From Toxonevra muliebris (taxonomy: Eukaryota > Arthropoda > Insecta > Diptera > Pallopteridae), in NCBI GenBank assembly GCA_963691655.1, contig OY829328.1:29965890-30029889 (forward strand): a stretch of 64,000 nt of DNA, read 5' to 3'. Shown here one piece after another: positions 1 through 11,866 of this stretch. The notes beneath the pieces were generated by a model. The model was not told the DNA's origin, searched no databases, and worked only from the letters and a program-made list of their open reading frames with translations. Made by a program: the position numbers and the translations under genes. Positions within the stretch are counted from its first letter, which is position 1. Each line of letters starts with the position of its first letter.

Positions 1-2664
1 ATCTTGGGCGACTTTCGCGAGATTCGTCTTCCATAGAAAAGTGCCTGGTCTGGAACCTTCGAAATCACTTCATGATAGTTAAAAGCGATGGTGCATTCTA
101 TAGAATCTCTTGATGTGATGGTAGTAGAATTTCTACTAACTCTTTCTTAGTAGCTTTGCGTTTTCTTCTCTTTATGTTGACTATTTGCAATGAAACTTAA
201 AATGAAATATCGCAATACTATGCCAAATCATCTGGAATTTTTTGAATTGTCAAAAATTTATTCCGTATGAACATTTTTTAATCTAGAACTTGAAATTTGA
301 AGCATAATAAATTGAGAGAATAATATAAGAGAGGGAGGGCTGAACAAATACTAAAAAATTTTAGTTTAGGTTAAGTGGTTGGCTTCTCTTCAGACCGAAG
401 AAAATAAGTCCCGGACCACTGCAGCGCTTGTGATGTTAAAAACAAACCGAAGCTGTTGTTTAATAATATCTGGCTTCAAAAATCAAACAAGTTTATGATC
501 TATAAATTTCAGCGTAATAAGTTTGGGGGTAGAATAGGACTGCCAAAAAATTAGATGTTGGTGAGGTAGACCTTCAGTAATCCCAACATTTTTCATTGAA
601 AAATATTTTCCTCGAAGATTTTATGATAGGTCTCGCAACCGTTTACCAGTATGGTCATATACATGATAATGACTATCTTGATATCATGATAGATAACTTT
701 AACTTTTAATCTTGAAAACCTAAAGAAGTTAAAATAAAAAAAAAAATCTGGATTCCTCAAATAGCAAGAATATCGAATCCCAATACTAGGTTAGTACTAG
801 ATCAAAATCACTAACCCCAAAATACCTTTAAATGGTTATTCATTCGCCAATTGTCGTACTGTGTTATTAGCATGGAATTTTTAACTAAAGATACAGGGGT
901 GCTCCTGGCATTTTAAAAGCTAAAAGCTCAATCAATCTTAATTTTAAAATATTGGGTAGATATATTAGAACCATGAGTTAGCTAAAGGTTTTGATTCTAG
1001 TTCTATTCAGAGACGGACAACCATACAGGATGTATTCGTAACTTTCTTTCGGTTAGAGATGTTTAGTTTTGGAGATATTATATTAGAGGCACATCGTTTT
1101 TGATATGGCACACTTAGTTAGACCCTAGTCAAATCAAAATAAAGGCTTCATGTGCGAGGGTTTTTGTTCGAAATGCGTTTTATTAGGTGGTTGGAACTTG
1201 AACCGACGTATAATTACACAGCCACACAAAAAAAAAAATGTTTTTTTCGGGTCTGGAGGTCAAACCATGTTTACTATGTTTTTGAGATCGCTGAATCCGA
1301 ATCCGAGGTCAAAAAAACCCAGCACGTCAGGGTTCTGTCATAACCTCCGAAAACCTCATCAAATTTTTTTAGATCCCAGTGGTCAGGATTTTAAGGATTT
1401 TAGGAGTCATATATGTTTTTCGGTTTCGAATAATTGCTTTTATACATATTTTAAAAGGTATGTTTTTAGAAATAATTGAAGCCCGCATTGAATCCTATAT
1501 CTTAAATAATGAATGAATATGTCCTAGTTAATCTTTGAACTATTTCAAAACTATAAACGAGTTTATTTCGAAACGCTATTATTTTTGATAAAATTTTTTA
1601 TGGCTTTTTGTGGAATTCATTCAAGTAATAAAACAATTCGTTATTTTAGCATTCATGCCTATTGACTTATGCCTGGTTTCCACTATGTCAAAATCAATAA
1701 AATTTGTTAACATGTTGACAATTTCATATAGGAAATTCTCTCTTTCTCTCTCTTTGATATGGAATATAATATATGTATTGAAAACCAGCCAATACTTTGC
1801 AACTGAAAGTAGTTAAACAAATAGTGGGTGGTTATGGTTGAAACTGTGATTGGTATTTTAAGAATTGTAACAAAGGGTTAACGGTGGGCATATAGATTCC
1901 CGGGGGAAAGTGTGATGAACCTTTCGCACACCACATTAACTGGCATACACAATTCATTAAACAATCCACTTCGTTACTTGGTCATATTCAGGGGATAAAC
2001 AAATTTTGTCATAGCTATACAAACTCGCATATACATACATACAAACATACATATAGTATGTATAATGTTTACACATACGTATGTCGATTATTAAAAATTT
2101 AAATTGTTTGTTTATTTATGTCTATTTTTGAAAACACTGAAATGCGTTGGCGATTTTTATGGAAAATATTTTTACGCATACCATTTTTGTTATTGTATTT
2201 TTGATGTTTTTTCTGTATTTTTAGCTATTTTTTAAAACAAAAATTTGTCTACGTTTAAATTTTTCTTTTGTTGACTTAAATTTTTAATGTTTCATTCATT
2301 AAAATTTAATAGTGTTTCATTTACTTTTTTTTTTTGAAAATTATGTGCTCTCGCGCTTGTTCCCATTTACAGCATTTGAATAATTTATATCACGTTCCAG
2401 TGTTGCCAAATCACGCATTTTAATAGTATTAAATCGCATTTTTGCTTTTTGCAGAGATTTTTGCTTTACGTATAAGCGCGCTCGCTACTCGCATGATGAA
2501 TTTAATATTTATAACACGTTCTTATATAGTGTGCGATTGTTTGTGTTTCATGCTTTTGTTTCATTTGTTATGCGCACAATTGTTTTTGAAGATGCTTAGT
2601 CCGGGAATGGATGATTGAATTATTGTTTCATTTAATTTAAATATCCTTATCCCTTACTTTACAG
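1..2664. other. Non-coding DNA left of the LDLa gene (probably its intron)
   Basis: No exon can be supported here. The stretch is A/T-rich and probably belongs to an intron of the + strand membrane-protein gene whose next exon starts at 2665, because that exon begins mid-protein. A short motif at 1288-1310 (TCGCTGAATCCGAATCC) recurs at 15364-15386, which marks a dispersed repeat. An ACAT/ACATACAT simple repeat lies near 2027-2060. Open frames near 1150-1479 and 1610-1816 have no coding character. Confidence 0.5.
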
Positions 2665-2885
2665 TTCAGTTCTCTCGATCCTCATACACCACAATGGCGT
2701 ATCGATCCGTGTCAACTGGAAGATACCGCACCAGAAATGGAAGACCCGGTACGTTTATTTCATGGACGCGTGCGTATTGTCTGGGAACATAGCCACAACA
2801 CTCTCAGTTCTAAGCTGATGGTTACAGTATTGGGGAAAGGTGATCAGTGTCGCAGCGAAAATAAACATCAATGCTTGAAAATCGG
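2665..2885 (+). CDS. LDLa membrane protein, exon 1 of window
   Basis: The exon follows a pyrimidine-rich acceptor (CCCTTACTTTACAG) and ends before GTAAGT at 2886. It encodes 73 codons plus two bases (ATC GG), so the intron is phase 2. The content is the CUB-like terminal strands, then the first two cysteines of the LDLa module (GDQCRSENKHQCLKI). Confidence 0.85.
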
Positions 2886-4294
2886 GTAAGTAACTGTAGC
2901 TTATGTATTTCAAAAGAATTGATATTTATAGAAATCATTCAAAATTAACCAACCACAGACGCTCATTGAATGAGCGCCAAAATATGTATCAATATATATC
3001 TCAAACTTAAACTCTTTCTTTTCCGTAGTGATGAACCCATTCTATGCATTTCTCAAGAGCTCGTTTGCGATGGGATACGTCATTGTCCTTACAGCATAGA
3101 ATACGATAGCGATGAAGATTATACAATGTGTTGGAAACGTCGCCGTTTCGATGAACCTATACCACCAGCCATGGAATCGGATATATTTGAACATTTTGCT
3201 TTGGAAGTATTTCGTAATTTATTTGCATTTGATGTGCCTACATCACCAGCGCCGGCGGTGGATGATGATGGCAAAGCGATGCCAGTAAATGAAGATGTCA
3301 CAACTTCAGTGATGCCGTTCGCTAAAGATGTTAATCGTACAACACTGAAGAAAATCGATATAAATGCAACCGGCAGCAGTAGCGATGAAATTACACCGAT
3401 GCCGAACGCTGAAAATTCTACAGAAAATTCAAATGGTGGCAATGGACATCATCGACGCAACTCAACACGTATGGGCTTGAACTCGGATTTGTCGAAATAT
3501 GGACCTTGGGGTTATCTGATGCTGGGCATGTTATTATGTGGTGGTGCTTTGCTGATTTGTGGCTTATGGGGTAAGTGAAGAAAATGCGCATTCCATTGTG
3601 GATGTTTGCTGTTTTGTTGTTTCTGGGCTGGTCCTGACATGTTCATTCTTTTTGTTTTTTGTTTTATTTTGCATTTACATATTCATCTAAAAAATCTACT
3701 CAACCAAACCTTTCGTCCTACCTTCCTGTATCTCTACATACATTTACTATTCCACTATTATTCTTCCGCTACTACTCGACATCATAACCGAAATACACAT
3801 TACCAACCAACCAACCTCAAAATTCTACCTACCGCTCTCTTCCTTCTTTTTTCTTCACACCTACAGTTTGCTGTTGTCGCTTAAGCTTTCACATTCAATC
3901 CATACGTTCATTTTCAGCCTCTGCCTCACAACACGCAGCAAACAATGAACGCGAATCAGCTTTGCAAACCGCTGCTGCTGCTGGCAACGAATATCAATCT
4001 GGCAGCACAGGACCACCCAATTATGAAGAACTTGATCCACCACCTGCTTATTCTGTGCTGTTCCCAAATCAAAAGGCCGCATCAAGCACAACGTTAAGCT
4101 CGTTGGGTGCACCGGCACCCCCTGCAATGGCGCCGGCAGTCGGGCCAGAGCTGGCCGCCGCGGCAGCGTCATTATCATTATCATCAACTACGACGACGGC
4201 AGGTAATGAAACCATACTAACTTCTCCAACAACAGTGCCGGCATCATCCACGAGTATAGAAACCGCAAGTAGTTCTCAACAGCGACCTCACTGA
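2665..4294 (+). CDS. CUB/LDLa single-pass membrane protein with PPxY tail (3' exons)
   Basis: Three exons join in frame: 2665-2885, 3029-3570 and 3867-4294 (an alternative start for the last is 3918). All introns are GT-AG. The first exon reads like the last strands of a CUB domain (RVRIVWEHSHNT), then a Cys-rich LDLa module runs across the first intron, with six cysteines and a DSDED acidic cluster. Next comes a Ser/Thr/Pro-rich stalk with NxS/T glycosylation sites, a transmembrane helix encoded at about 3499-3570 (GYLMLGMLLCGGALLICGLW), and a cytoplasmic tail. The tail has a possible CCC palmitoylation patch, an Ala-rich part, and two PPxY motifs (PPNY at 4013-4024, PPAY at 4040-4051). PPxY motifs bind Nedd4-type WW domains, so ubiquitin-driven endocytosis is a reasonable inference. 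Drosophila Culd (CUB + LDLa, endocytic) is a candidate orthologue, but I cannot confirm it without a search. The N-terminal exons are outside the window. Confidence 0.82.
3029..3570 (+). CDS. LDLa membrane protein, exon 2 of window
   Basis: The acceptor is TTTTCCGTAG, and the first base completes the Gly codon split by the previous intron. The exon encodes the remaining four LDLa cysteines (ISQELVCDGIRHC ... DSDEDYTMC), a stalk of about 115 residues rich in Asp/Thr/Pro/Asn, and the transmembrane helix. It ends in phase 1 before GTAAGT at 3571. The open frame continuing upstream to 2970 is intron read-in, not the start of the gene. Confidence 0.88.
3867..4294 (+). CDS. LDLa membrane protein, last coding exon (cytoplasmic tail)
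   Basis: A strong acceptor at 3866 (long C/T tract, then CACCTACAG) adds VCCCR directly after the membrane helix, a typical juxtamembrane palmitoylation arrangement. A second acceptor at 3917 (TTCATTTTCAG) is exactly 51 nt downstream and keeps the same frame. Both isoforms continue into SASQHAANNE, an Ala run, the PPNY and PPAY motifs, and an Ala/Ser/Thr-rich end. The stop is TGA at 4292-4294. I prefer the 3867 start for its better pyrimidine tract. Confidence 0.82.
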
Positions 4295-4990
4295 GACAAA
4301 CTAACAGCAAATGAGAGAGCGAAAGAGTGCAAGCCTATGACTTTTGCGCGCTTTCACTTATTTGCCTCTTACTATAGATTAGTCTGACAAATTCGGCTCT
4401 CTCCGCATATGCTAAAGCAAGATAAAAAATACTAAATATTATTTGTGGTGAAAATTTTGTAAAGCGCTGCACTTAGCGAAATAGTTTTTTTAAAACGACT
4501 GACTTTTTTAATAATAATTACTTTTAGCTTGTAATATTGTATTTTTAAAATGGTATTTAATTTAATTCTACTTTTTGTCACTCTTTCTTACTTGTAATTT
4601 AAAATTTAATTGGATTCTTTGTTTCTCTTTTTTCATATTTGTATTATTAAAATATTGAACAAAATTAGCACTTTAGTGCTTTTCTAAAAATTAAATTAGT
4701 TTATTTTATCTCTTCTATGGAGTGAATGCGTGCGTGTGTGCGTGTTAATTCTATTTAAGTAAATTTGTAATTAATTAAGAATGACAAATGTACAATGACA
4801 TAAATGGTAAAAACAATAAACTTTAAACAAACTACTTTTTTAGCAACAAGAAACAAAAAAATATATAAACGAAAATCAATGTATGTAACTAATTGTAATT
4901 TTTAATATTAATTTATTTTAATGTGATATAATTTAATGTTGTACGTAATAAATGATAAAAACACAAAAAGAAAATGCAAATAAAAACAAA
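4295..4990 (+). other. Probable 3' UTR of the LDLa gene with poly(A) signals
   Basis: A/T-rich sequence follows the TGA stop. AATAAA hexamers at 4815-4820, 4947-4952 and 4979-4984 are candidate poly(A) signals, giving a 3' UTR of about 0.55-0.7 kb. The exact cleavage site cannot be read from sequence alone. Confidence 0.55.
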
Positions 4991-6238
4991 AATTTTATCT
5001 TTATATATTTATTCTTAAATACAAATTTTCACTTTTACATGTAAGTACAGATGCGCCTAACAGGCAATGGAACGCACCAAAGGGGAACTGAGATCAGTCA
5101 AGAATTATCAAAAAATGTTTGATTTTTTTTGTATTATGGTAAATTAAAGGTTCTTAAAAGGTTCAAAAGCTCGGAACACCACAAAGCGAAGACAGACTTT
5201 TTCACACAAAACAAACTGTTACGTAGATGTTGTATCCAAGTGCTGACGGCTTTGCTATTTGATCCGTTTAATCCTAGAAAGGAAAACGCAGTGAACTATC
5301 ATTTAAAGGAAAAGATTCGTCGATCCGACGAAGATTTAATTTCCAAGGTTAAAACTGAACTACAGAATATAGTCGAAGCTCACCTATTTTTGTTGTTCGA
5401 AATTATTTGGTTTATATCACTCTTCTATACGGAAGTAGTTCCAAAAGTTCCTACGTCCTGCAATTCCTTAAAAATTAGCTTCAAAATCTATATTTCGTAT
5501 ATGGTAAAAAAAAAGAATGCCGATGAAATGGCTGTAATTAAAACAATCGAAATCAATACATATAGATTTAAACTTGATAGCGGAGATGATATTTTCTAAT
5601 CATTAGCCTTTCTTTTAGGATCTCCCTTGTTGTAGCTACACAACAAGGGTTATCCTACAATTAGAATATTTGAATTTTATCTGCGATCTAAATCTAATCT
5701 GTTTTACATTTACTTGTGATGAATTTTTGGTTACAAAGAAAACTGCAAGAAGGATAAACTGACAAGGAGGATCACAATTAATGCTTTACCAGTGGGGATA
5801 CAGGGAACATTATTTTGGGGGGAATAAAAAATAAAAATTCTCCATATGAACCAAAACGGGGTCTGGAGCGTTACATGTTTTTTTTTTTTTTGCTTATTCA
5901 TAAACTTTATTTCGATGGCTAACAATTTCAAAGGTACGACCATGTGAAAACTTACTGGTACGTTACGCATTTTGGGGAAACCCTGTTCTTGTAGCAAAGC
6001 ATTTCACAATTTCTATGTAATTTCTATTTCTAAAGTAAAGGATCGTGGAAAATATAACAATATAAAACATTTATTCAGTTTTCGGTTTTAGGTTGGTTTA
6101 TAATGGGTAGAGAATTAATAGAATTAATTTTAAGAATAACTCAAGGTCGCTGATTCCTACCCTGTATTCAAATTTTCTCTTTCCCCTCTGGGATTTTCAT
6201 TATATCGACCCGAAACCTATAATTTGGTTTTTTTGGTG
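4991..6238. other. Intergenic DNA with an unassigned 156-codon open frame and a hairpin
   Basis: An open frame at 5129-5599 (+) begins only with TTG and has no early ATG. Parts of it (FDPFNPRKENAVNYHLKEKI) look like real coding sequence, so it may be a fragment of an unrecognised mobile-element protein, but I assign no function. It is followed at 5617-5656 by a strong inverted repeat. The rest is A/T-rich with nothing recognised. Confidence 0.35.
5617..5656. repeat. Imperfect hairpin, 15 paired bases
   Basis: The arms CCCTTGTTGT (5624-5633) and ACAACAAGGG (5640-5649) are perfectly complementary around a 6-base loop AGCTAC. After a 2x2 internal bulge, AGGAT (5617-5621) pairs with ATCCT (5652-5656). 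Confidence 0.7.
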
Positions 6239-6404
6239 GATTCAATTCTCTATCTGAGAATAGAACCCGTTGAACTGTACACGAGTCAAGTATTTAAGAA
6301 CTAAAAATCCATTTGGACATTTTTTTCGAATTTAACCCCATTTGGTAATCGAACCTGAGGCAGCTGAAACTTTAGTCAACCACTCATCCACCCCGGTGGC
6401 CTGG
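6239..6404 (-). mobile_element. tRNA-headed SINE, family B, copy 1
   Basis: On the - strand the copy begins with the palindromic CCACCGGGGTGG block, which carries an A-box-like segment. It has a clear B box, GGTTCGATTACC, and ends near GAGAATTGAATC. The same order of segments is present on the + strand at 47601-47757, including the unusual central TCAACGGGTTC. Two diverged copies with pol III boxes support a SINE rather than a tRNA gene. Confidence 0.6.
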
Positions 6405-6959
6405 ACCCATATAAAATTTAAATTTTTTTAAAGCAAATGCAATTTAAGTTCTATCACAAACAAATTTCTATTGTTATAACATGGAATATGAAAATTGTAA
6501 AAAAAATTTGTAAAAAGTTTGAATTTGTTTGGGAGCAGTGCGTTTTTGAGTTTACAGATGACATCTGACAGCATTAAAACTATGGTAAAGAGCTCTGACT
6601 TGAAAATTATGTATCCTTGGCCGAGGCTACCTTACAAAAGCTTTTAATTTCCAAAATTTATAACTATGTAAAAAGAGCATTTCATAAACCTCGTATTACA
6701 TTAGTACCAGAAGCAGCAGAACTATAATGGTTCGATCTAACATAGCTAATATATCTATTCATAAAATAAACTTCAAACGGTAAATAGTATGCAAATAGAA
6801 GCTGGGGGAAAATATGAAATATATCCTCCCAAAGCGATATTGAGCTACATTACTCTAAATGTACTAGCAAATGTGATAACAAAAAACCGAGCCAGTGAAT
6901 ACAAAAGCTTTAACCTTTAGAATATTTAGGTCTTTGTGCGATGCGTTGTTAGTTACAAA
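6405..6959. other. A/T-rich intergenic DNA
   Basis: No gene, repeat boundary or RNA can be supported here. Confidence 0.4.
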
Positions 6960-7700
6960 TCAGGGTGATTTTGCTAAGAATCTCAATGTTTTGTATTGAT
7001 AGCGTTGTAGTATTTCTAAGTTTGAATTACCGTATGTCCAAACTGGTTTCAATATCGTTTTATAAAGTAGTAGTTTGTTCTCAAGACTCAGCTCTGATTT
7101 CGGACCCAATAACCAGTGCATGCGTTTTATTTTTATGTAAAGATGTAACCTCTTCGCTTTTATATGCTCTTTCCAATTTAATAGTATATCAAAGAGTAGT
7201 CCTAAATATTTAAAACTGTTACGTTTGGGGAAAGTAATTCCATTTAGATTTAATGGAGGAAATTCCCCTCTTCTTAATGAAAACGTGATATTTGCTGACT
7301 TGTCTATATTCACCTATTTTTCTACGAAGTAACCATTGTTGAACGACGTCAGCTTCTGTAGGAGATTAACTGGCGCTAAAATGGCAGTAACGTCTGGATA
7401 AGTAGCAATAATAACACCAACAGTTTCAGGCAAGTCGCAGGTAAAAATCGAATAAAGAACAGGACCCACAACACTGCACTGTGGTACTCCTGCTTTTATT
7501 TGACATTTGGCTGATGTTTCATCATTTACTTTGACATAGCATGATAGGACTTAAAGACCAAATAAGTAAATTTTTTAATTTGTATAACAGCCCTTGATGC
7601 CAAACTTTGTCGAAAAGCTTGTTGAATGTCCAAAAATATGTCAGAGCAATATTTTTTGCGATCCAGAAAGTCAGTGACAATATTGATGATGTTGCTTATG
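6960..7700 (-). pseudogene. Dead jockey-like non-LTR reverse transcriptase fragment
   Basis: Reading the - strand in order, the RT core is recognisable through several frames: FLDIQQAFDKVWHQGLLYKL (finger/palm with catalytic Asp), then AGVPQCSVVGPVLYSIF, then ATYPDVTAIL. The C-terminal thumb region follows at 7313-6960 (FKYLGLLFDILLNWKEHIK ... ILKPVWTYG). The catalytic box YADD is altered to YPDV, which loses the second aspartate, and frameshifts separate the blocks. The element is therefore inactive. The block order and the WTYG motif are typical of the jockey clade. No endonuclease domain or poly(A) tail is visible. Confidence 0.75.
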
Positions 7701-9100
7701 AAGATTCTTATTTTCTTGTATTATTAGCAATCTACTACTTCGAATATTTTGGAGAATATTGCCAGCAAACTTATGAGTCTATATGAGGACACTGAGCTTT
7801 CAGGTTTATTTGGTTTAGGTAACATTAGTATTTCAGCACATTTTCATTGAGAAGGAAAGTGGCTTAATGAGCAAGATTGTTCCTTATTCTTATAATTGAA
7901 AGTAAATCATAATAACTAAAAACAACAATAACTAATTACGTTCACCTTTTTGCCTGTTTAAGTTATTAAATTTATAAGTGTTTGAAAATCTTTTGGAGAA
8001 GGGGGCGGGAGTTTCCCCCTGTGCACTCCCCTTCCTTGTAACCGCCCCTGGCTTTACTTTCTAAAATTGAATGCTTGGATGATAAGATAGATGTGGAATT
8101 AATCGGCCATCTCTTATGTTCTAGTCCCAGTGTTTGCTCACGAATTCTCATATGGTTCAATAGTTTGTCAACATTTTTTTTCTTTTGCAATAGCAAACTC
8201 GTAATTGATTTGTTTTCCATTTAGTTGCACAATTTTTCTTTTCTAAACGAAAAATTAGTCAACATTTTTTATGTGCATTATATTTATGGAAAAAGTATGG
8301 CTCGTTTTAATTTTCAATTCAATATTAGTCTGTTAACATTATAATATTATTTTTACATGAAAAATGTATTAAGAAATTAGAACATTTTTGTTGTAATTTA
8401 CCATGCAATGTAAGACGGATTATGATCAATATTATAGTTTGAATGTAAATTCATCATGCAACATATCAGTCCGATATTTTTTGCCGTAATATATCAATTT
8501 TACATTGCAGGTTTTTTTTTCTTTTGAATAGCACGAATATTTTAATTTCTTGTAAAAAAAAATACATTTATTTAGCTAAAAGCATGTTTAAAAATATGGA
8601 AAAGTTGATCGCCCAGTATCTGTCTAAAATTAAGGGATCTGCATCGTGTTGGTATTGACCAAAAATTCTTAGCTGAATGTTTAAATAAAACAAATTACCA
8701 AAAATAATAGTTCTTTAACCTAATTTTGAAATTGGAGACCCTTGTCGTGTGTTTCAAATTCTTTTGTCTGTATTTTAATGATATTTTAAGTAGATTATTT
8801 CGCGTTCTTTCCATTTTGCTAAATTTTAAGAACCTTAATTAGAGATGATAGCATTAAGTAAAGAATCTTTTGAGTGGAAATATCGAAAATTAACTGCATC
8901 TATAAAAAAAAATTAATAAAAACCGTTTTCCAGCAATTATGACTCAATCAAAAACAATTTGGGAATTTTTTTTACATATTTTTTTTTTTTATATTTCTGT
9001 TAAATATCTACAAATGTAACTTACGTACAAAATATTTACATACCATTGTTATGTTTTATTCATTGAAATTTGGATTTCTTATACTTACTTTAGTTTACTT
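7701..9100. other. A/T-rich intergenic DNA with one transposon-like end
   Basis: No gene is supported. At 8035-8060 the - strand reads CCAGGGGCGGTTAC, which resembles the terminal motif of CAGNGGCGG-type DNA transposons, but I find no matching second end. Confidence 0.35.
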
Positions 9101-9794
9101 TAAGGGGACCTTCTGGTCTAGCGCCCTTGAATTTGACGAGTTTTTAGGACTTTTTTTTATGAAATAATGAGCAATAGTATTTAAACTTTGTAGATATATT
9201 TTTTAACTTTAACAATATACAAAAATATTAAAAAAAAAGTATAATTTTAAGTAAACTAAAATTGGTGTTACAGTTGCCCTCTTCAAAATAACGGATCTTG
9301 CTGGTGGGTCATATTTTGCATTTTCCACTGATCTAAAACAAAAAAAAAAAAGAGGTTGCAATTGGTATGAATGTAGTTATCGCAGGAAATAAAATGAAAG
9401 AAAAAAAAATTGACGAAACGGCGCGTTGTTGAAATTTACGTTACGAAAACAGACCGTTTTTTCATTACTTTTTGTATGTAAAAAGTAAGAAGTATTCAAC
9501 GTAGAAAGTTCCTGTGATAACCACTAGTTTAATGAATAATATAGCAAAATTTGAGACGAATCGGTCGAGTAGTTTTTGTTTTTTGTTTTCCACGGTGCAG
9601 AAAAATATAGTTTCGAGGTAAATGAGTTTATACTTCGGTCGGCCCTTTTACCTGCTTCAGCGCTCACCTGCTAAATAGGCTGTAGAAGTCGTAATACTGA
9701 AAATAATGATACGAAAAGTATACCTTTAAAAGTCTATACTCTTGAAATATAAAAAAAATCAATTTTTTGAAATATCTAGACCAGAAGGTGGCCA
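9101..9794. mobile_element. Short inverted-repeat element (possible MITE)
   Basis: ACCTTCTGGTCTAG near 9107 is matched in inverse by CTAGACCAGAAGGT at 9777-9790. The interior is A/T-rich and has no transposase. A clear target duplication is not visible, so the boundaries are approximate. Similar GGGTT-GTCTGGT ends appear singly near 43130 and 44078. Confidence 0.45.
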
Positions 9795-9873
9795 TAATAT
9801 TACTTAGCTACATACATCATTTATTACCGTATGTAAAGCGACCGCCTTGGTCCAATTTTATAATAGCTGATCG

Positions 9874-11042
9874 CACAGTGGTCTGGAATCCCGAAAAGCT
9901 GGCCATAAGTCGAAAAAATCATTCTTTTGTAATGATTATTTGTGCTAGGGGGTTTTTAGGGTAGGTGATTATAAATCCGATCTCAGTTAAAAAAAAAAAA
10001 AACAAAACTACAGATCCAAAATGGCGGATCATTTGCAAAACAAATTATCGAATTTTGACGAAACCAGACATTTGGGGGTTTTTGAAGTCGTTAATTACGA
10101 ATTTGATCTCAGTTTTTAAAAAAACAAAATGGCGGATCCAAAATGGTGGACCATTTCCAAAAAAGATATCGAATTTTGACGAAACCAGACATTTGGGGGT
10201 TTTTTGGAATCTCTGATTACGAATCCGTTCTTAATTTGTAAAAAACAAAATGGCGTATTCACGGTGGCAGATTTTTGATATACATGCTGATGTTGTCCCT
10301 ATTGTCAATACGAAAGGAGATAATAGAGGAGGATGGCTAATACAGCTAATGTAAGCTCAAGGAAATATTAACAGTTATTGAACGCAGAAATCTTTAACCT
10401 TCCTCTCTCCCCATCTATACGAATTTAACACAAATAAATTTATATTATACAAATACTTTTTTGATGTTACAATTTGCTGGGACATAGAATATAGCGCATC
10501 TGTACCTTGCATTGAAAATATTGTGTAAAATCCATTCCGGCAACTAATAATTTTATATGTTTTACAAAAATGAATAATTAATCATTTAAAACTAAAAACT
10601 CGGCGGGAACTCTTCGGAATTTTTTTAAAACCCTTTTTTTCTCAGCCTTGAAAACAGCTTACATGATAAAAACACCGGTGAATTCATTACTTATTTATTG
10701 TTTTGATTATAGTTAAATAATATTTTTATTTAGATATAAAAAAATTACTTAATCTTACAAGTTGATTGCATGTTGTCTCGTTAAAATTGGCGAAACAGTT
10801 TAAAAACTAAGCACTTGTTAATAACTCACTTTTTCCACATAAAAATTCCACACGTTTCGACACCTATTTTTACTTAGACTTGAAAAGGCGAAAGAAAAAT
10901 TTTGAAGAATAGCTGTACTTAAGCGTTGTTCTAAAACGCTGCTAGGGTTATCACTGCAACTATTTGAAATGTCAGAACCCTCCCACAAAAAAACTTTATT
11001 TTTTGACTTATGGCCAGCTTTTTGGGATTGCAGACCACTGTG
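9874..11042. mobile_element. Inverted-repeat element carrying a 122-bp internal tandem repeat
   Basis: The left end CACAGTGGTCTGGAATCCC with AAAGCTGGCCATAAGTC is repeated in inverse at about 11003-11042 (one or two substitutions), giving arms of about 38 bp. The interior has no transposase. It contains the 122-bp tandem repeat at about 9990-10260. No convincing target duplication is visible, so the class is unknown. Confidence 0.6.
9990..10260. repeat. Tandem repeat, about 122-bp unit, 2-2.5 copies
   Basis: AAAATGGCGGATC starts near 10018 and recurs as AAAATGGTGGACC near 10140. Each is followed by TTTTGACGAAACCAGACATT, then a G run and T run. A third partial start, AAAATGGCGTATTC, is near 10246. 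Confidence 0.8.
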
Positions 11043-11860
11043 TATCGTCGGCATCAAAACAAAAATCAACAAAAATCGAAATCGGCCAGTAGTAAAGAGC
11101 GGAAAGTAAGTTTTATATAAGATCGAAAAAAACAAAATTTTCTATTTTCAGGAATAAAAAATTTACCTAAAACGGTTTAGCTCATAACGAAACTTTTATA
11201 AACATTTGTAAAACCTTGTTTCTGAATGTGTTCTGAGACAATTAAGGATTAGTTTTAAACCTATTTTTAGCAAAATTTTTGCTTCTATATATTATCTATA
11301 ATAGAAAAGTGACAACATCAGTTTCCTGCATTCCGATTCGAATTCAGCAAATAAATATACATACATGAGCAAATAAATATACATACCATAAGTTTTCACA
11401 TGGAAAATGTGAGGTTGTGAATGAAAATAAACATGGAATTCTTTAGATTTCTATCCGGTGATGCCGAAGGGTTCCGGGTTAAGCATTTAGGTTCTTCACT
11501 AGGAAAAATGTTAAAATTAAACCTATTATACTAAATTTTCACATTTTACTACTACAAAACCCAAACCTATGGTCATTTACTGTTTTTTTCAAAAACTAAA
11601 TACAATTACCTTTTGAACAAGCTAAAAAGGTCTGAAATCGGTTGAAATATTTCGAAACGCGATAATATCAAAATTTGAGAAGTGCGAAAAAAATTCAAAA
11701 GGCACCAAAACTTTATTTTCCTTCATTTGACGAAACTTTCGAATACATACAGCAATACTAGCTCTCTGTTGAGGTCTCATTTGAATGAGAGTGTGAAATG
11801 CATAACGCGAATGCAATTATAAAGTGAAACGAAAAGTGGAAATTTTTTTAAAATAGCTTT
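11043..11860. other. Intergenic DNA without recognised features
   Basis: A duplicated GAGCAAATAAATATACATAC phrase occurs near 11345-11385. Otherwise there is no gene or element that I can support. Confidence 0.35.
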
Positions 11861-11866
11861 AGCTCA

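Noticed and set aside
2970..3028. Start codon for the LDLa gene at 2970
   Set aside because: It lies in the intron, before a clear acceptor at 3028. Using it would remove the first LDLa cysteines that the upstream exon supplies.
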